Shown piece by piece: positions 1 through 9,160 of a stretch of DNA of 22,712 bases (positions within the stretch are counted from its first letter, which is position 1; each line of letters opens with the position of its first letter). A program made the translations under genes and the position numbers. Below the pieces are notes generated by a model. The model worked only from the letters and a program-made list of their open reading frames with translations. It ran no database searches and was not told the origin of the DNA. The DNA is from Hyphomonas sp. UBA5111 (GTDB lineage Bacteria; Pseudomonadota; Alphaproteobacteria; Caulobacterales; Hyphomonadaceae): contig DHZF01000019.1 of the NCBI GenBank assembly GCA_002414505.1, positions 1-22,712 on the forward strand. Direction: 5' to 3'.

Positions 1-1958
1 TCGGTGATCGCATGCACGCCGTCCTTGAAGCTGGCTGTCTGGAAATCCGGCCGTGGATCGCGGCCGGGTTTTTCCAGTTCGGCGATGACGTCCCGCACGG
101 TCGGGATCCCGAAGACCTGATCGGCAAAATCCTCTGGCTTGAGCCGCGACAGGACAGGCTTGTTGCCAATCAGGGATTTGACCGTTTGCCCGGTCGCCTT
201 CGCAATCTTTTCCACAAGGGGGTAGGATTCCGGGTGGACGGCGGAGCCGTCGAGCGGATCCCTGCCATCCACAATCCGCAGGAAGCCGGCCGATTGTTCG
301 AAGCTCTTGGCGCCCATGCGGGCCACTTTCATGAGCTGCCTGCGGGTCTGGAAGGGCCCGTTCTGGTCACGGAAGGCGACGATATTGCTGGCCAGGGTCG
401 CGTTGAGGCCGGAGACATGGGTGAGCAGGGGGGCAGAGGCGGTGTTGACGTCCACCCCCACCGCATTCACGCAATCCTCGACGACCGTGTCCAGGGAGCG
501 GGCCAGGGCGTTTTGGTCGACATCATGCTGGTACTGGCCCACCCCGATGGCCTTGGGATCGATCTTGACGAGTTCCGCGAGCGGGTCCTGCAGACGCCGG
601 GCAATCGAGACCGCGCCGCGCAGGCTGACATCAAGGCCCGGAAATTCGTCGGCGGCCAGCTGTGAGGCAGAATAGACCGAAGCCCCGGCTTCGGACACCA
701 TGAGGCTTGCGAGCCTGAGGTCAGGGGCCGTCTTGCCCAGTTCGGCCATAAGCGCATCGGTTTCCCGGCCTGCCGTGCCGTTTCCGACCCCGACAAGATC
801 GACCCCATGCTTGGCGGCGAGCCGTGCCATCACAGCCAGGGCGCCGGCCCGGTCATTGCGCGGTGCATGAGGATAGACCGTGGCGGTGTCGAGCAGTTTT
901 CCGGTCGCATCAACGACGGCAATCTTGCACCCGGTGCGGATGCCCGGATCGATGCCCATGACGGTCTTCTTCCCGGCCGGCGCGGCCAGGAGCAAATCCT
1001 TCAGATTGCCGGAAAAGACCTGGATGGCCTCGGCCTCGGCGCGGGCCTTCAGCCTTGCCAGGGAGTCAGACGCGCCGGATTTGGCGAGCTTGGTCGACCA
1101 GGCTTTTTCCGCCGTGTCCTGCATCCAGCGATGCCCCGCACGGCCAGACGCAGGCAGGCTGAATTCCTGACAGATGCGGGCGATGGCCTGACGCGGCGTA
1201 TCCGCCTTGCGCGCCTGGAGTCCGACGCCCACTTTCAGCACGCCCTCCTTTTCCCCGCGCAGCATGGCGAGCGCGCGGTGCGAGGGCATTTTCTCGAGGG
1301 GTTCGGCAAACTCGGCATAGTCCCGGAATTTCTCCGCCTGCTTGCCCTTGACGAGGCGCGATCTCAGCTCCCCTGCGGTCCAGATTGTCTCGCGGGCATG
1401 GCGCGCCAGGCTCGGCGTCTCGGCCATCCGTTCAATGAGGATGTCGCGGGCGCCTTCCAGCGCCGCTGCCACGGTCGCGACCCCTGTCGCGGAGTCCATG
1501 AAGGCAGCCGCGAGGGTTTCCGGATCGCCTGCGCCGGCGAGCAGCTTGTCCGCCAGGGGCTCAAGTCCCTGTTCGCGGGCGATCATCGCCCGGGTCCGGC
1601 GCCTCGGCTTGTAGGGGCGATACAGGTCTTCCAGCTCGACCTTCGTCTCGGCCGCCCACAGGGCGCGTTCCAGGGGCGGCGTCAGCTTTCCCTGTTCGGA
1701 AACAGACGCCAGAATGGTCTCGCGCCGCGCCTGCAACTCGGTCAGATAGGCAAACCGTTCGGCCAGCGTTCGCAATTGGGTATCATCCAGGCCGCCCGTA
1801 CGTTCCTTGCGGTAGCGGGCGATGAAGGGAATGGTCGCGCCCTCCTCGATCAGGGCAATGGTGGCCTCGACCTGCGCCGCGCGCACGCCGAGATCGCGCG
1901 CAATGATCTGCGCCAGAGGGAAGGAAACAGGCAAGTCAGGCAGCTTCACGGCAGGCAT
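1..1958 (-). CDS. tex: Tex-family RNA-binding transcription accessory protein, C-terminus cut by window edge
   Basis: The minus frame is open from an ATG at 1958 to the window edge, giving 652 residues. Tex proteins are cytoplasmic nucleic-acid-binding factors of about 770 residues, with an N-terminal helical/HTH part, a YqgF/RNase H-like domain, helix-hairpin-helix motifs and a C-terminal S1 domain. Seen here are the N-terminal segment with 'TIPFIARYRKE' and 'LEDLYRPYKP', the YqgF-like region with 'MGIDPGIRTGCK' and 'VGVGNGTAGRETD', the HhH region with 'VGVDVNTASAPLL', and the linker 'FKDGVHAIT' that normally leads directly into the S1 domain. The S1 domain itself lies off the left edge. An AAGGA sequence 12 nt upstream supports the start. 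The 416-bp region upstream has no gene, so tex appears to be the first gene of its transcript. Family assignment is very secure. The precise cellular role of Tex in this group is not shown by the sequence. Confidence 0.95.
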   Translation of the reverse strand, partial: MPAVKLPDLPVSFPLAQIIARDLGVRAAQVEATIALIEEGATIPFIARYRKERTGGLDDTQLRTLAERFAYLTELQARRETILASVSEQGKLTPPLERALWAAETKVELEDLYRPYKPRRRTRAMIAREQGLEPLADKLLAGAGDPETLAAAFMDSATGVATVAAALEGARDILIERMAETPSLARHARETIWTAGELRSRLVKGKQAEKFRDYAEFAEPLEKMPSHRALAMLRGEKEGVLKVGVGLQARKADTPRQAIARICQEFSLPASGRAGHRWMQDTAEKAWSTKLAKSGASDSLARLKARAEAEAIQVFSGNLKDLLLAAPAGKKTVMGIDPGIRTGCKIAVVDATGKLLDTATVYPHAPRNDRAGALAVMARLAAKHGVDLVGVGNGTAGRETDALMAELGKTAPDLRLASLMVSEAGASVYSASQLAADEFPGLDVSLRGAVSIARRLQDPLAELVKIDPKAIGVGQYQHDVDQNALARSLDTVVEDCVNAVGVDVNTASAPLLTHVSGLNATLASNIVAFRDQNGPFQTRRQLMKVARMGAKSFEQSAGFLRIVDGRDPLDGSAVHPESYPLVEKIAKATGQTVKSLIGNKPVLSRLKPEDFADQVFGIPTVRDVIAELEKPGRDPRPDFQTASFKDGVHAIT

Positions 1959-2374
1959 AGACAGTCAATCCTTGCAGGAGACAGGTTCAGGAAGACATGC
2001 AGCCCGCCGGAGCGTCACTGCAAGCCCCGCATCTTGAAGATCAAGGTTAACCAAGTCTTGCGACAGCCCTGCCGACTCCCAGAAACTCTCCTATCTCTCT
2101 CAGCTCGTGTCGGATATCGGGGTGAAACCAGACAGAGGAACAAGAGCCTGACGATGCCACGACTTCCGCCCGAACGGCAGCAAAAATGTGAGACATATTG
2201 GCGATATTCTCCTGAAAGCCGGTGCGTGACACAAAGAGAATGGGTTGGCTAAAAATTCCCTGTAAACCAAAACAGGTCTGACCTGAGGCCAAATTCTCAA
2301 GCCCGGTTTCGGTTGACATAGGGTCGCCTATTTTTGTTGAGTAATTTTCGACTCTTGGTGGGGGAGATTGTGAG
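1959..2374. other. Intergenic region between divergent tex and a membrane protein gene
   Basis: This is 416 bp without a convincing gene. A plus-strand open frame runs through it from inside tex, but its codons are antisense to tex and it has no family resemblance. A perfect TTGACA lies at 2313-2318, about 57 bp before the plus-strand gene at 2375, but no good -10 hexamer sits at 16-18 bp. A small palindrome (CTTGA-N3-TCAAG, 2033-2045) lies upstream of tex. Both promoters presumably lie here, but I cannot place either firmly. Confidence 0.5.
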
Positions 2375-2773
2375 ATGATCCGGCTATTGCTTGCGCTCTT
2401 CTTTGTGGTCGCCATTCCCACTGTCGCGCGCTTTCTGTTTCTCGGTATCGATACGAGCATAGACGGGTTCATGGACATCAGCCCCATTTTGCGCGGTATA
2501 GCCTTTCTTCTGTTGATTATCAGTGGCACAGCGCTTGGCGTATTCGGATCGCTCACCATACCCCGGCTGCTTGGAAAGCCGGATATCTCCTGGTCTGAAG
2601 CCCTGCGCGACCGACATGCTGTCATTGGCTCGTGTATATTGGCGCCACTGATTGTGAGCGGGTTCTATCCGGATATCGCAAAAATCGAGTCGGAAACGAT
2701 TGTTTTCCTCCTGTGTTTCCAGAACGGGTATTTCTGGGAGAATGTGACATCTCTCATATACAGGCGGGCATGA
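2375..2773 (+). CDS. Small multi-pass membrane protein of unknown function
   Basis: This encodes 132 residues starting at an ATG with a good Shine-Dalgarno (GGGGAG, 8 nt upstream). I do not recognise the family. Hydrophobic segments are visible at about residues 2-19, 38-60, 80-97 and 104-120, suggesting three or four membrane spans. A short polar loop 'LLGKPDISWSEALRDRH' lies between the second and third. The stop codon is separated by one base from the GTG of the following metalloprotease gene, so the two are almost certainly co-transcribed and translationally coupled. This makes the protein a plausible membrane partner of that protease, though nothing in its sequence proves interaction. 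Confidence 0.75.
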   Translation: MIRLLLALFFVVAIPTVARFLFLGIDTSIDGFMDISPILRGIAFLLLIISGTALGVFGSLTIPRLLGKPDISWSEALRDRHAVIGSCILAPLIVSGFYPDIAKIESETIVFLLCFQNGYFWENVTSLIYRRA

Positions 2774-2774
2774 C

Positions 2775-4631
2775 GTGCCGCGCTGGATACCCGTCCTCGC
2801 CTTGATCGCCTGCGCGGCGGCCTTTTTTGTATACCGCTATTCGACTGCGCCCGATCGGTTCTCGGATGAGTATGCCGCGCAGGCTCAATCCTTGATCCAA
2901 ACACCGGCGGTTGATGCGCACTATACCGCTCTTGTCGAAGAAGCTGTTGCAGCGCTTGCGTCTATCGACGGCGACTTTGCCCGGTTTCGGGTGAATGAAA
3001 TGCCGCAGCCCGGCGAAATCGGCCTTCTGGTCATTGATACAACGCGAAGCGACGCGCCGCTTGCCCAGGCAGCGAAGGGGAATTTCCTATCGGTGTCAGG
3101 CCGTTTCGTCCTTGTCGACAGGCGTTTCATCGATCTTCTGCTCCTGAATTCGACAGTCGCAGGAAATGCCCGGATGTCATCGGACATCGAGATGTATGGC
3201 AACGCGCAAGATGAGGGCCTCCTGCGTGTCTTTATGGAGCAGATGCGCATTCGGCAGCTTGCAAACACCCAAGGCTGGATCAATGGGGCGCTATCGGGTG
3301 AGGGCGAAGAACTCGTCCGTGTCCATCGTGAATTGACCGACCCTGATTTTCGCGAAGAGATCTTCGTGAAGATGGCGACGATCTTCACAAATCCGGAAGC
3401 TGCGGTCCTGATGAGAGAGTATAACTCCCATCTTGTCGGTCCGATAAAATTTCTTGAAGCCGGGACAAGCAAAGGCCCGCGAGACTACCCCATGCAGGCT
3501 GGCGTGTCCTTGCCGCTGGCAGGATATTTGTACGGACCCCTGTCTCACGAACTGTATCATATCAACCGGGGTGGGGTCAGCGCATTCATCGATGGGGCAT
3601 TTGATGACGACCGGCTGGGATCTGCTCTTCAGGAAGAGCGGGATGCCGATGAATTTGCAGCTCACAAGATCGATGCCGCGATCAGAACCGGGCGGGACCT
3701 CGAGCTTGAAGGGGCGCGCGAGGAATTTGTTCTTTACCAGGAGTTTGCGCGCCGGTTCTTTTCAGATTTCACCCTGGCGAAGCGCCTCGACAATTTGCGC
3801 GGCGTCTTTCCGTACGCTCATGCTATTCAGATAGATTATGTTCCCAACAGGGTGTGTGGCGATGGCGGCGTGGAAGGCTTCTTCGATTTCGAAGACATCC
3901 TGGACATTGCGCCGGCGCGGCCTCCGCTCCTGTCTCGCAAAGAGGTCGAGAATTTATCGCAACGCATTGCAGCGGAATTCGAGATCACACACCCGCATGC
4001 GCTCAGTCGGCGGGCGATTTTCCAGGACCTGAAAGTCGGTCCGGCAGCGGTCGGGCTCACGGCTCCCTCCGCATTGGACACTGCCTTGTTCTGGCTGATC
4101 GGCAATGCGCGCGCGCCAATTGATCGGGCAGATCTCGAAGCCGTCTACATATCATGGCGCGACGGGTTGGCAGCGGGTGATGGACTCAGCCGCAGCAAGT
4201 TCGATACATTCTTGAGAAACGCCAGGCTGGATGCCCAAGCTGTCGCGGTCTGTCCCTTCGACGCATGCGCCCTGTATTCGTTTGACGGCGCATGGCTGGA
4301 AGTCGGCTATCAGGACAACCGGATTGTCCATTTTGTATTTCTGTCTCCGCATTTCCGAAGCGGTGAGACCCTCTCGGTGGTGCTCAATGGAGAGACTGTC
4401 GCCCTCAGTCGGGAACGCCAGGCGACCCAGTTTGCCATGCTTCAATTCTTTATAGGTGAGCTTGCTGCCCAGACCGGTTTGCCAGTGGATGAGCAGGCCG
4501 GGCGCTTCATCAGGGATCTGGCGCAATGTGGTGGCGGCAGCCTGAAACTTTCCGGGGATCGTCATCATATTCAGGCGACGACCCTGGATGAGTATTTCAC
4601 ATTCCGCCTGACTTACCGGGCCGGGAAATAA
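2775..4631 (+). CDS. Membrane-anchored putative zinc metalloprotease (HExxH, M48-like motif arrangement)
   Basis: The protein has 618 residues from a GTG start one base after the preceding stop. An N-terminal hydrophobic stretch (about residues 4-20, 'WIPVLALIACAAAFFVY') looks like an uncleaved signal anchor, placing the rest in the periplasm. The motif HELYH at residues 258-262 fits HExxH. About 25 residues later 'EERDADEFA' (287-295) matches the E-x-x-A-D element that supplies the third zinc ligand (here probably E288) in M48-type gluzincins. Outside this core I recognise no domain. The C-terminal ~300 residues are unassigned and contain several cysteines (for example in 'VCPFDACALY' and 'AQCGGG') that could form disulfides. 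Zinc peptidase activity is therefore an inference from motif order. Family membership is uncertain and the substrate is unknown. An inactive or regulatory relative cannot be excluded. Confidence 0.75.
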   Translation: MPRWIPVLALIACAAAFFVYRYSTAPDRFSDEYAAQAQSLIQTPAVDAHYTALVEEAVAALASIDGDFARFRVNEMPQPGEIGLLVIDTTRSDAPLAQAAKGNFLSVSGRFVLVDRRFIDLLLLNSTVAGNARMSSDIEMYGNAQDEGLLRVFMEQMRIRQLANTQGWINGALSGEGEELVRVHRELTDPDFREEIFVKMATIFTNPEAAVLMREYNSHLVGPIKFLEAGTSKGPRDYPMQAGVSLPLAGYLYGPLSHELYHINRGGVSAFIDGAFDDDRLGSALQEERDADEFAAHKIDAAIRTGRDLELEGAREEFVLYQEFARRFFSDFTLAKRLDNLRGVFPYAHAIQIDYVPNRVCGDGGVEGFFDFEDILDIAPARPPLLSRKEVENLSQRIAAEFEITHPHALSRRAIFQDLKVGPAAVGLTAPSALDTALFWLIGNARAPIDRADLEAVYISWRDGLAAGDGLSRSKFDTFLRNARLDAQAVAVCPFDACALYSFDGAWLEVGYQDNRIVHFVFLSPHFRSGETLSVVLNGETVALSRERQATQFAMLQFFIGELAAQTGLPVDEQAGRFIRDLAQCGGGSLKLSGDRHHIQATTLDEYFTFRLTYRAGK

Positions 4632-4758
4632 ATATGCACCGGAAGTGAGCAAATCCGCACTGGACGTAAAACCGGACCTGGATCCCCAAGACGATCCTTT
4701 TGCGGGTCGCAATATGCACCCCGTGTGACATGCCTCACCTGGCCATGAATTTCGGGAA

Positions 4759-4784
4759 GGGCAGCCCGGCTTCCCGGGCTGCCC
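4759..4784. terminator. Strong hairpin between convergent genes, candidate bidirectional terminator
   Basis: An 11-bp perfect GC-rich stem (GGGCAGCCCGG / CCGGGCTGCCC) with a CTTC tetraloop lies between the convergent metalloprotease and TonB receptor genes, 12 bp beyond the receptor stop. On the plus strand it is followed by TGAATTCAGTTTTAG, a weak T-rich tail. On the minus strand there is no T-run. It probably ends or protects both transcripts. Confidence 0.6.
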
Positions 4785-4795
4785 TGAATTCAGTT

Positions 4796-7714
4796 TTAGT
4801 TGAAGGCGAACCGGACTCCGACACGGAAAGTCCTGCCAAGATAGTCGTAAAGTCCCTGATTGGTGGACGGATTGCCATACGCGCTTCCGCCGGGTCCATA
4901 GGCAACCGTGGCCGGATCTTCGTTCAGGAGATTTGTCACCTGGAAGAAGGGGTTCAGGTCTGCGCCCGCAATCTGCATCTGATAGTTCATGGACAGGTCG
5001 ACATAGAAGGCGCCATCAATCTGATTGCTGTTGATGGTGCGATTGTCCGAGGTCGATACCGGGCATGATGTGGTGCAGACAATATAGGCATTGTTGTAGA
5101 CGCCCTCACTGATTGCGCGACCGGTCAACTGGATCCGCCAAGGGTCGGCATCATAGGTCATGCTCATGCGATAGAGCCAATCCGGAGGGCCATCGCCGAT
5201 ATTCTGCCCAACTGAATCTGTTGGGGTATCGATCCCGTTATTGACGTAATTCTCCAGATAGTGCGTTCCCATGATGCGGAAGGTCAGGTCGCCCTCCCAG
5301 GCATCTACAAGACTGTTCAAGGGAAGATTATATGTGGCTTCCAGATCAATCCCCCGCGCCTGTACCGTGGCGAAATTGAACGGACTGACACTGATGGATT
5401 CGATAACATCCGCGCCGCCGGCCGACACGCCCCGAATGATTGCCGCGCAGTATTCCTGAGCCCCATCATAACAGCGGTCGACAATGGTCTGGGCATCAAC
5501 CGAGCCAATAGAGCCATTGATATCAATTGTATAATAGTCAGCCGAAATGCTCAGACCGGGGATGAACCGGGGGCGCATGACAACGCCCAGATTCCACTGA
5601 TCCGCTTCTTCCGGATCGAGCGCGAGATTGCCCGTTGCCGTTTCGCGGAACTGCACGACCTGATTGCCATTGAAGGGGTCGATCAGATTGTTCGTGCGGG
5701 TGGAGCCAGCCTGGAAGAGCTCGGCGAGATTGGGCGCACGAATGTCCCGGGACCGGGTGACCCGGAAGAGCAGGTCTGGAACAGGCTCATAGGTGAGGCC
5801 GGCCTTCCAAGTTGTCACGAGACCGGACGTACTATAGTCGGTTCCCCGAACAGCGCCGTTGAAATTGAGGCCTTCAGCGAGCGGAACCAACGCTTCGATA
5901 TAGGCTTCCGTCACATCATAGCTGCCGAAATTGGGTTTGTAGTTTCCGACAAACCAGCCGGATTGGTACTCATCGGGGACATAGCCGGAGACTTCTTCCC
6001 GGCGATGCTCGATGCCCGTCGCGACCGAGACGGTTCCGGCCCAGATATCCATGAGATCGCCGGAAATGTTTGCTGCGAACACGTCCTGCGTGAAATGGTC
6101 CTCACGATAGGGATTGCCGACTATGTAATCGACAGCGGCCTGCGTGTTCACGCCAATGCCCATTCGGTTGAAGGGGATACAGCCATTGCCCGGATCGGTC
6201 AGGGTCGACCGACAGACAATGTCTCCCGTGCCCGGATCGACGACCGCATCCTGCGCCATGGACAGTCGGGAATTATTGGTAATGTCCCGGGCGGTCACGG
6301 TCGTATCTGTTTCGCCGCGCTGGAAATATGCGTCCCAGTTCCAGTTCCGTTCAAGGAAATCGAAGTCGCCATCGGCGCCCACGACATAGCGGGTCACCTC
6401 GCGTTCATTGTCGGTCTTGCGCAGCGGCAGATCAGCATTCGTCGTGCCCAGCCGGAACGAGGTCACACCCAGGGCGTCGAGTTCCGTGCGCACGGAGTCT
6501 GGCAGGAAGGCATTGTCCGACTGGATCACCACATTGCCCTGATTGGCCTGGACGCCGGTCCAGCCAAGCGAAGCGTGCGTGTTGTGGGAGGCCTGGGCAT
6601 AGATCTCGACCGAGTCGGTCAGCTCCCAGCTTACCCGGCCAAACAGGCCCTTGCGGCGTTCATCGGCGTGAAGGGATTGCTTGTTGTTTGTCTGCGTGTA
6701 CTGCCAGTCCCCGCCGATCATCCAGGAGCCGTCGGTTTCACCATAGGCGAGTTGGTTCACGCTGCCGCCCACACCGAAATAGGTGCCCCGCAGGTCAGTA
6801 TCGACGATCAGGCCGCCCGGCGTGGCCAGGGCCAGTCCGGCGCCGCTGACGAGCAGGCGTTCGGGGAGCCCGTTGCCGGAGACATAATCGGGGTTGTTGA
6901 CAATGTAATTGCCCTGATTGTTCCAGTCACGCGGGATGCCGTAAATGCCTTCACGGTCGGTATATTCCGCATTGAAGATGGCATGACCGCGGCCCTTGCC
7001 GAAGGATTTGCCTGCTGTCAGGTTCACGCGATAGCTTGTGTCATCTCCATAAGTGGTCTCGCCGCCCTCAATTGAGCCTTTGAACCCCTCATATTCCTTG
7101 TCCAGAATGAAGTTGATGACGCCGGATACGGCGTCAGAGCCATAGGCGGCTGAGGCGCCACCCGTGACGATCTCGACATTCTTGATCAATCCCTGAGGGA
7201 AGGTATTCACGTCCACTGCACCCGTGATGATGGAGCCAACGGAGCGTTGTCCATCCAGCAGGACCAGGGTTCGGTTCTCTCCAAGCCCTCTCAGATTGAT
7301 GCTGTTGACCCCGGCCGTCCCGGAACTGATTGAGAGGTTTGAGGTTGCGGGCGTTGCACTTCCGACCACGGAAGGAATCTCGTTGACGAAGTCAGCCACG
7401 TTGGCAGGAGCGCGTGCATCAATTTCATCCTGGCCGAGTACGGTCAGAGGGGTCGGGGATTCATATCCGCTGCGGGCGATGCGTGACCCCGTCACGGTGA
7501 CCGCCTCGAAGGTCCTTTCGCTGTCGCCGGCAGGCTCAGGCGCCGAGAGGCGGGCGGGGTCCTGCGCGACAGCTGCGGTTTGGGCAGTCGCAATGCCCCC
7601 AAGCCCGAGGGACAAGATGATGGCGGATGCCGATACGCTAGCCGTCAGGCATAGGCGACGCGCATTGTGACATATGTGCTGCGCTGTCAGGCACGGTCGT
7701 GGAAAAGATGACAT
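4796..7714 (-). CDS. TonB-dependent outer membrane receptor
   Basis: The protein has 972 residues from the ATG at 7714. That start is preferred over the ATG 17 codons upstream (7765) because AAGGGGGT lies just before it and because it gives a normal signal peptide: a basic N-terminus, then a hydrophobic 'SVSASAIILSLGLGG' ending in ATAQT. The mature N-terminus has 'TFEAVTVTGSRI', typical of TonB-box/plug proteins. It is followed by a plug with 'NSINLRGLGENRTLVLLDG' and 'VEIVTGGASAAYGSDAVSGV', then a long beta-barrel region ending in '...GVRFAFN' with 'PFFQVTNLLNEDP' before it. It lacks an N-terminal FecA-type signalling domain. Such receptors import siderophores, oligosaccharides, peptides or other large ligands using TonB. 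Its divergent position next to the LysR/dgcN/dgcA/deacylase/symporter genes suggests a ligand related to D-amino-acid-containing or N-acylated compounds. This is context only. The sequence alone does not name the substrate. Confidence 0.95.
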   Translation of the reverse strand: MSSFPRPCLTAQHICHNARRLCLTASVSASAIILSLGLGGIATAQTAAVAQDPARLSAPEPAGDSERTFEAVTVTGSRIARSGYESPTPLTVLGQDEIDARAPANVADFVNEIPSVVGSATPATSNLSISSGTAGVNSINLRGLGENRTLVLLDGQRSVGSIITGAVDVNTFPQGLIKNVEIVTGGASAAYGSDAVSGVINFILDKEYEGFKGSIEGGETTYGDDTSYRVNLTAGKSFGKGRGHAIFNAEYTDREGIYGIPRDWNNQGNYIVNNPDYVSGNGLPERLLVSGAGLALATPGGLIVDTDLRGTYFGVGGSVNQLAYGETDGSWMIGGDWQYTQTNNKQSLHADERRKGLFGRVSWELTDSVEIYAQASHNTHASLGWTGVQANQGNVVIQSDNAFLPDSVRTELDALGVTSFRLGTTNADLPLRKTDNEREVTRYVVGADGDFDFLERNWNWDAYFQRGETDTTVTARDITNNSRLSMAQDAVVDPGTGDIVCRSTLTDPGNGCIPFNRMGIGVNTQAAVDYIVGNPYREDHFTQDVFAANISGDLMDIWAGTVSVATGIEHRREEVSGYVPDEYQSGWFVGNYKPNFGSYDVTEAYIEALVPLAEGLNFNGAVRGTDYSTSGLVTTWKAGLTYEPVPDLLFRVTRSRDIRAPNLAELFQAGSTRTNNLIDPFNGNQVVQFRETATGNLALDPEEADQWNLGVVMRPRFIPGLSISADYYTIDINGSIGSVDAQTIVDRCYDGAQEYCAAIIRGVSAGGADVIESISVSPFNFATVQARGIDLEATYNLPLNSLVDAWEGDLTFRIMGTHYLENYVNNGIDTPTDSVGQNIGDGPPDWLYRMSMTYDADPWRIQLTGRAISEGVYNNAYIVCTTSCPVSTSDNRTINSNQIDGAFYVDLSMNYQMQIAGADLNPFFQVTNLLNEDPATVAYGPGGSAYGNPSTNQGLYDYLGRTFRVGVRFAFN

Positions 7715-8130
7715 GTGACCCCCTTGGTTACATCTGGGTGAGGCGATTGCCTCAAATTTGGGCATGGATCTGCCCGATCTGGACTCGGGACAGACCTGTC
7801 CCTTGGATGAAGTGACGCAGGCGGCATCCTTTGAGATACTTCGAATATCAAATAATGAAGACGCTCATCATTCGAAAATGAAGTCAAAGGTCGCAACCTA
7901 GCGACGAATATTGTAGTAATCCTCCCCGAGGACCCCGTAGTATTTTCTCAAGACCAGCTGTATATTGTTTTTTGCTTGTGCTAGTCGGTTCTACGCTAAC
8001 CAGAAGCCCCTCTCCGTCAATGGATGCAACATTTCCGAGGCTTTGTTCACCCATAGCCTAAAGTCATGGGTTGTTCTTGAGGGAGGGAATTCTGGGACGG
8101 ATCTGATCATGTTTCTCCGGGAGGTACAGT
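7715..8130. promoter_or_regulatory. Divergent control region between TonB receptor and LysR genes, with symmetric elements
   Basis: This 416-bp region is distinctly more AT-rich than its surroundings and holds the promoters of two divergent genes. Visible elements are two TTCGAA palindromes at 7840-7845 and 7871-7876 (31 bp apart, in similar contexts), an inverted repeat GTCGC-N6-GCGAC at 7890-7905, and two GTAGTA direct repeats at 7913-7918 and 7937-7942. LysR regulators usually bind such divergent regions at T-N11-A type symmetric sites, so these are candidate operators. None can be assigned with certainty and I could not place clear -35/-10 boxes. An open frame from 7965 overlaps the LysR gene in another frame and looks spurious. 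Confidence 0.45.
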
Positions 8131-9057
8131 GTGGCGAATGCCCGACAAATAATGAGCTTGCGGCATGTGGAAGTGTTCAATGCTGTTTATCAAACAGGCT
8201 CGGTCAGCGGAGCTGCCAGGGCGCTGAATGTTTCACAGCCATCCGTAAGCAAAGTACTCCGTCATGCGGAGAGTCGGATAGGATTTGTTCTGTTCCGCAT
8301 AGTAAAAGGGCGCCTGGTGCCAACTGACGAGGCCCATATCCTGTTCCAGGAGGCTCGGGAGCTCTATGCGCGGGTGGAATCCTTGCAGGAGACCGCGAAG
8401 AATCTGCGACTCGGAGCCGGCGGCAGCTTGCGTCTTGCGGTCCTGCCATCGCTCGGGCTCGAAATCGCGCCGGATGCAGTCGCACGGTTTCATGCAGACA
8501 ATCCCACCGTCGCATTCGAGATTCAGACGCTTCACAATGGCGATGTGCTGCGGTCCCTCTATGAACGAAACAGCGACTTGGCGCTCGCGCATGATGCCCC
8601 CCATCATCCCCGGCTTGTTTCCTCGAAGGTCGGGTCCGGTGAACTGGTTTTGCTGTTTCGAAAGACGGACCTTCCAGATCCGCCTGACCTCGTTCCACTC
8701 GACATGTTGAAACGGCATAATCTCATCCGCCTGTCGGGGACCGGCGCAATTGGTACATTGTTCACGAATAATATTGCTGGCGGGCAGGGGGCCCCGGCCA
8801 GTATTGCGGTCCAGACCTATTATATCGCAGCCTCATTGGCCCGGAGGGGGGCTGGTATAGCTGTGGTGGATGAGTTCACTGCGCGGGCAAGCCTGTCGCC
8901 AGACATGGATTTCCGCCGGCTGGAGCATCGCCCGGCCTTTGATATCCATTGCGTCCATCTGGAAGATCGGCCGCTTTCCGGTTCTGCCAAGAAATTCATG
9001 TCCGTGCTTCAGGCGACCATCAAGACCGCCAGGCAGGCCAACGGCGCCGAGGCATAG
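8131..9057 (+). CDS. LysR-family transcriptional regulator of the D-glutamate locus
   Basis: The protein has 308 residues, starting at a GTG with a strong Shine-Dalgarno (GGGAGG, six bases upstream). An ATG seven codons downstream is a weaker alternative. The N-terminal winged HTH spans about residues 8-66, with 'FNAVYQTGSVSGAARAL' followed by 'VSQPSVSKVLRHAE', the classical LysR signature. The C-terminal effector-binding domain begins near residue 93 ('GSLRLAVLPSLG'). It is divergent from the TonB receptor and 103 bp upstream of dgcN in the same direction, so it probably controls both sides. A LysR-type D-glutamate-responsive regulator (DgcR) is known with dgcN/dgcA in marine bacteria. This protein could be its counterpart, but that is a context-based guess, so no symbol is given. 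The inducer is not visible in the sequence. Confidence 0.92.
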   Translation: MANARQIMSLRHVEVFNAVYQTGSVSGAARALNVSQPSVSKVLRHAESRIGFVLFRIVKGRLVPTDEAHILFQEARELYARVESLQETAKNLRLGAGGSLRLAVLPSLGLEIAPDAVARFHADNPTVAFEIQTLHNGDVLRSLYERNSDLALAHDAPHHPRLVSSKVGSGELVLLFRKTDLPDPPDLVPLDMLKRHNLIRLSGTGAIGTLFTNNIAGGQGAPASIAVQTYYIAASLARRGAGIAVVDEFTARASLSPDMDFRRLEHRPAFDIHCVHLEDRPLSGSAKKFMSVLQATIKTARQANGAEA

Positions 9058-9160
9058 ATGAAGGTTATATCAGACCTCTACCTTTGACCTTTTCCCGAGA
9101 CGGCAGACCCGCGATCATGGCGGAAACAGACCACAATCACTTCATCCGAGCGAGTGTTCC

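Noticed and set aside
807..2252. Plus-strand open frame of 481 codons
   Set aside because: It is antisense to the tex coding frame, which has clear family motifs throughout. The opposite-strand frame is a by-product of high GC content and has no recognisable domain.
2047..2625. Minus-strand open frame of 192 codons upstream of tex
   Set aside because: It overlaps the start of the membrane protein gene, which has a good ribosome site, and the translation is low in structure with no family resemblance.
5261..7075. Plus-strand open frame of 604 codons
   Set aside because: It lies wholly antisense to the TonB-dependent receptor, whose frame has plug and barrel motifs. Its translation shows no domain.
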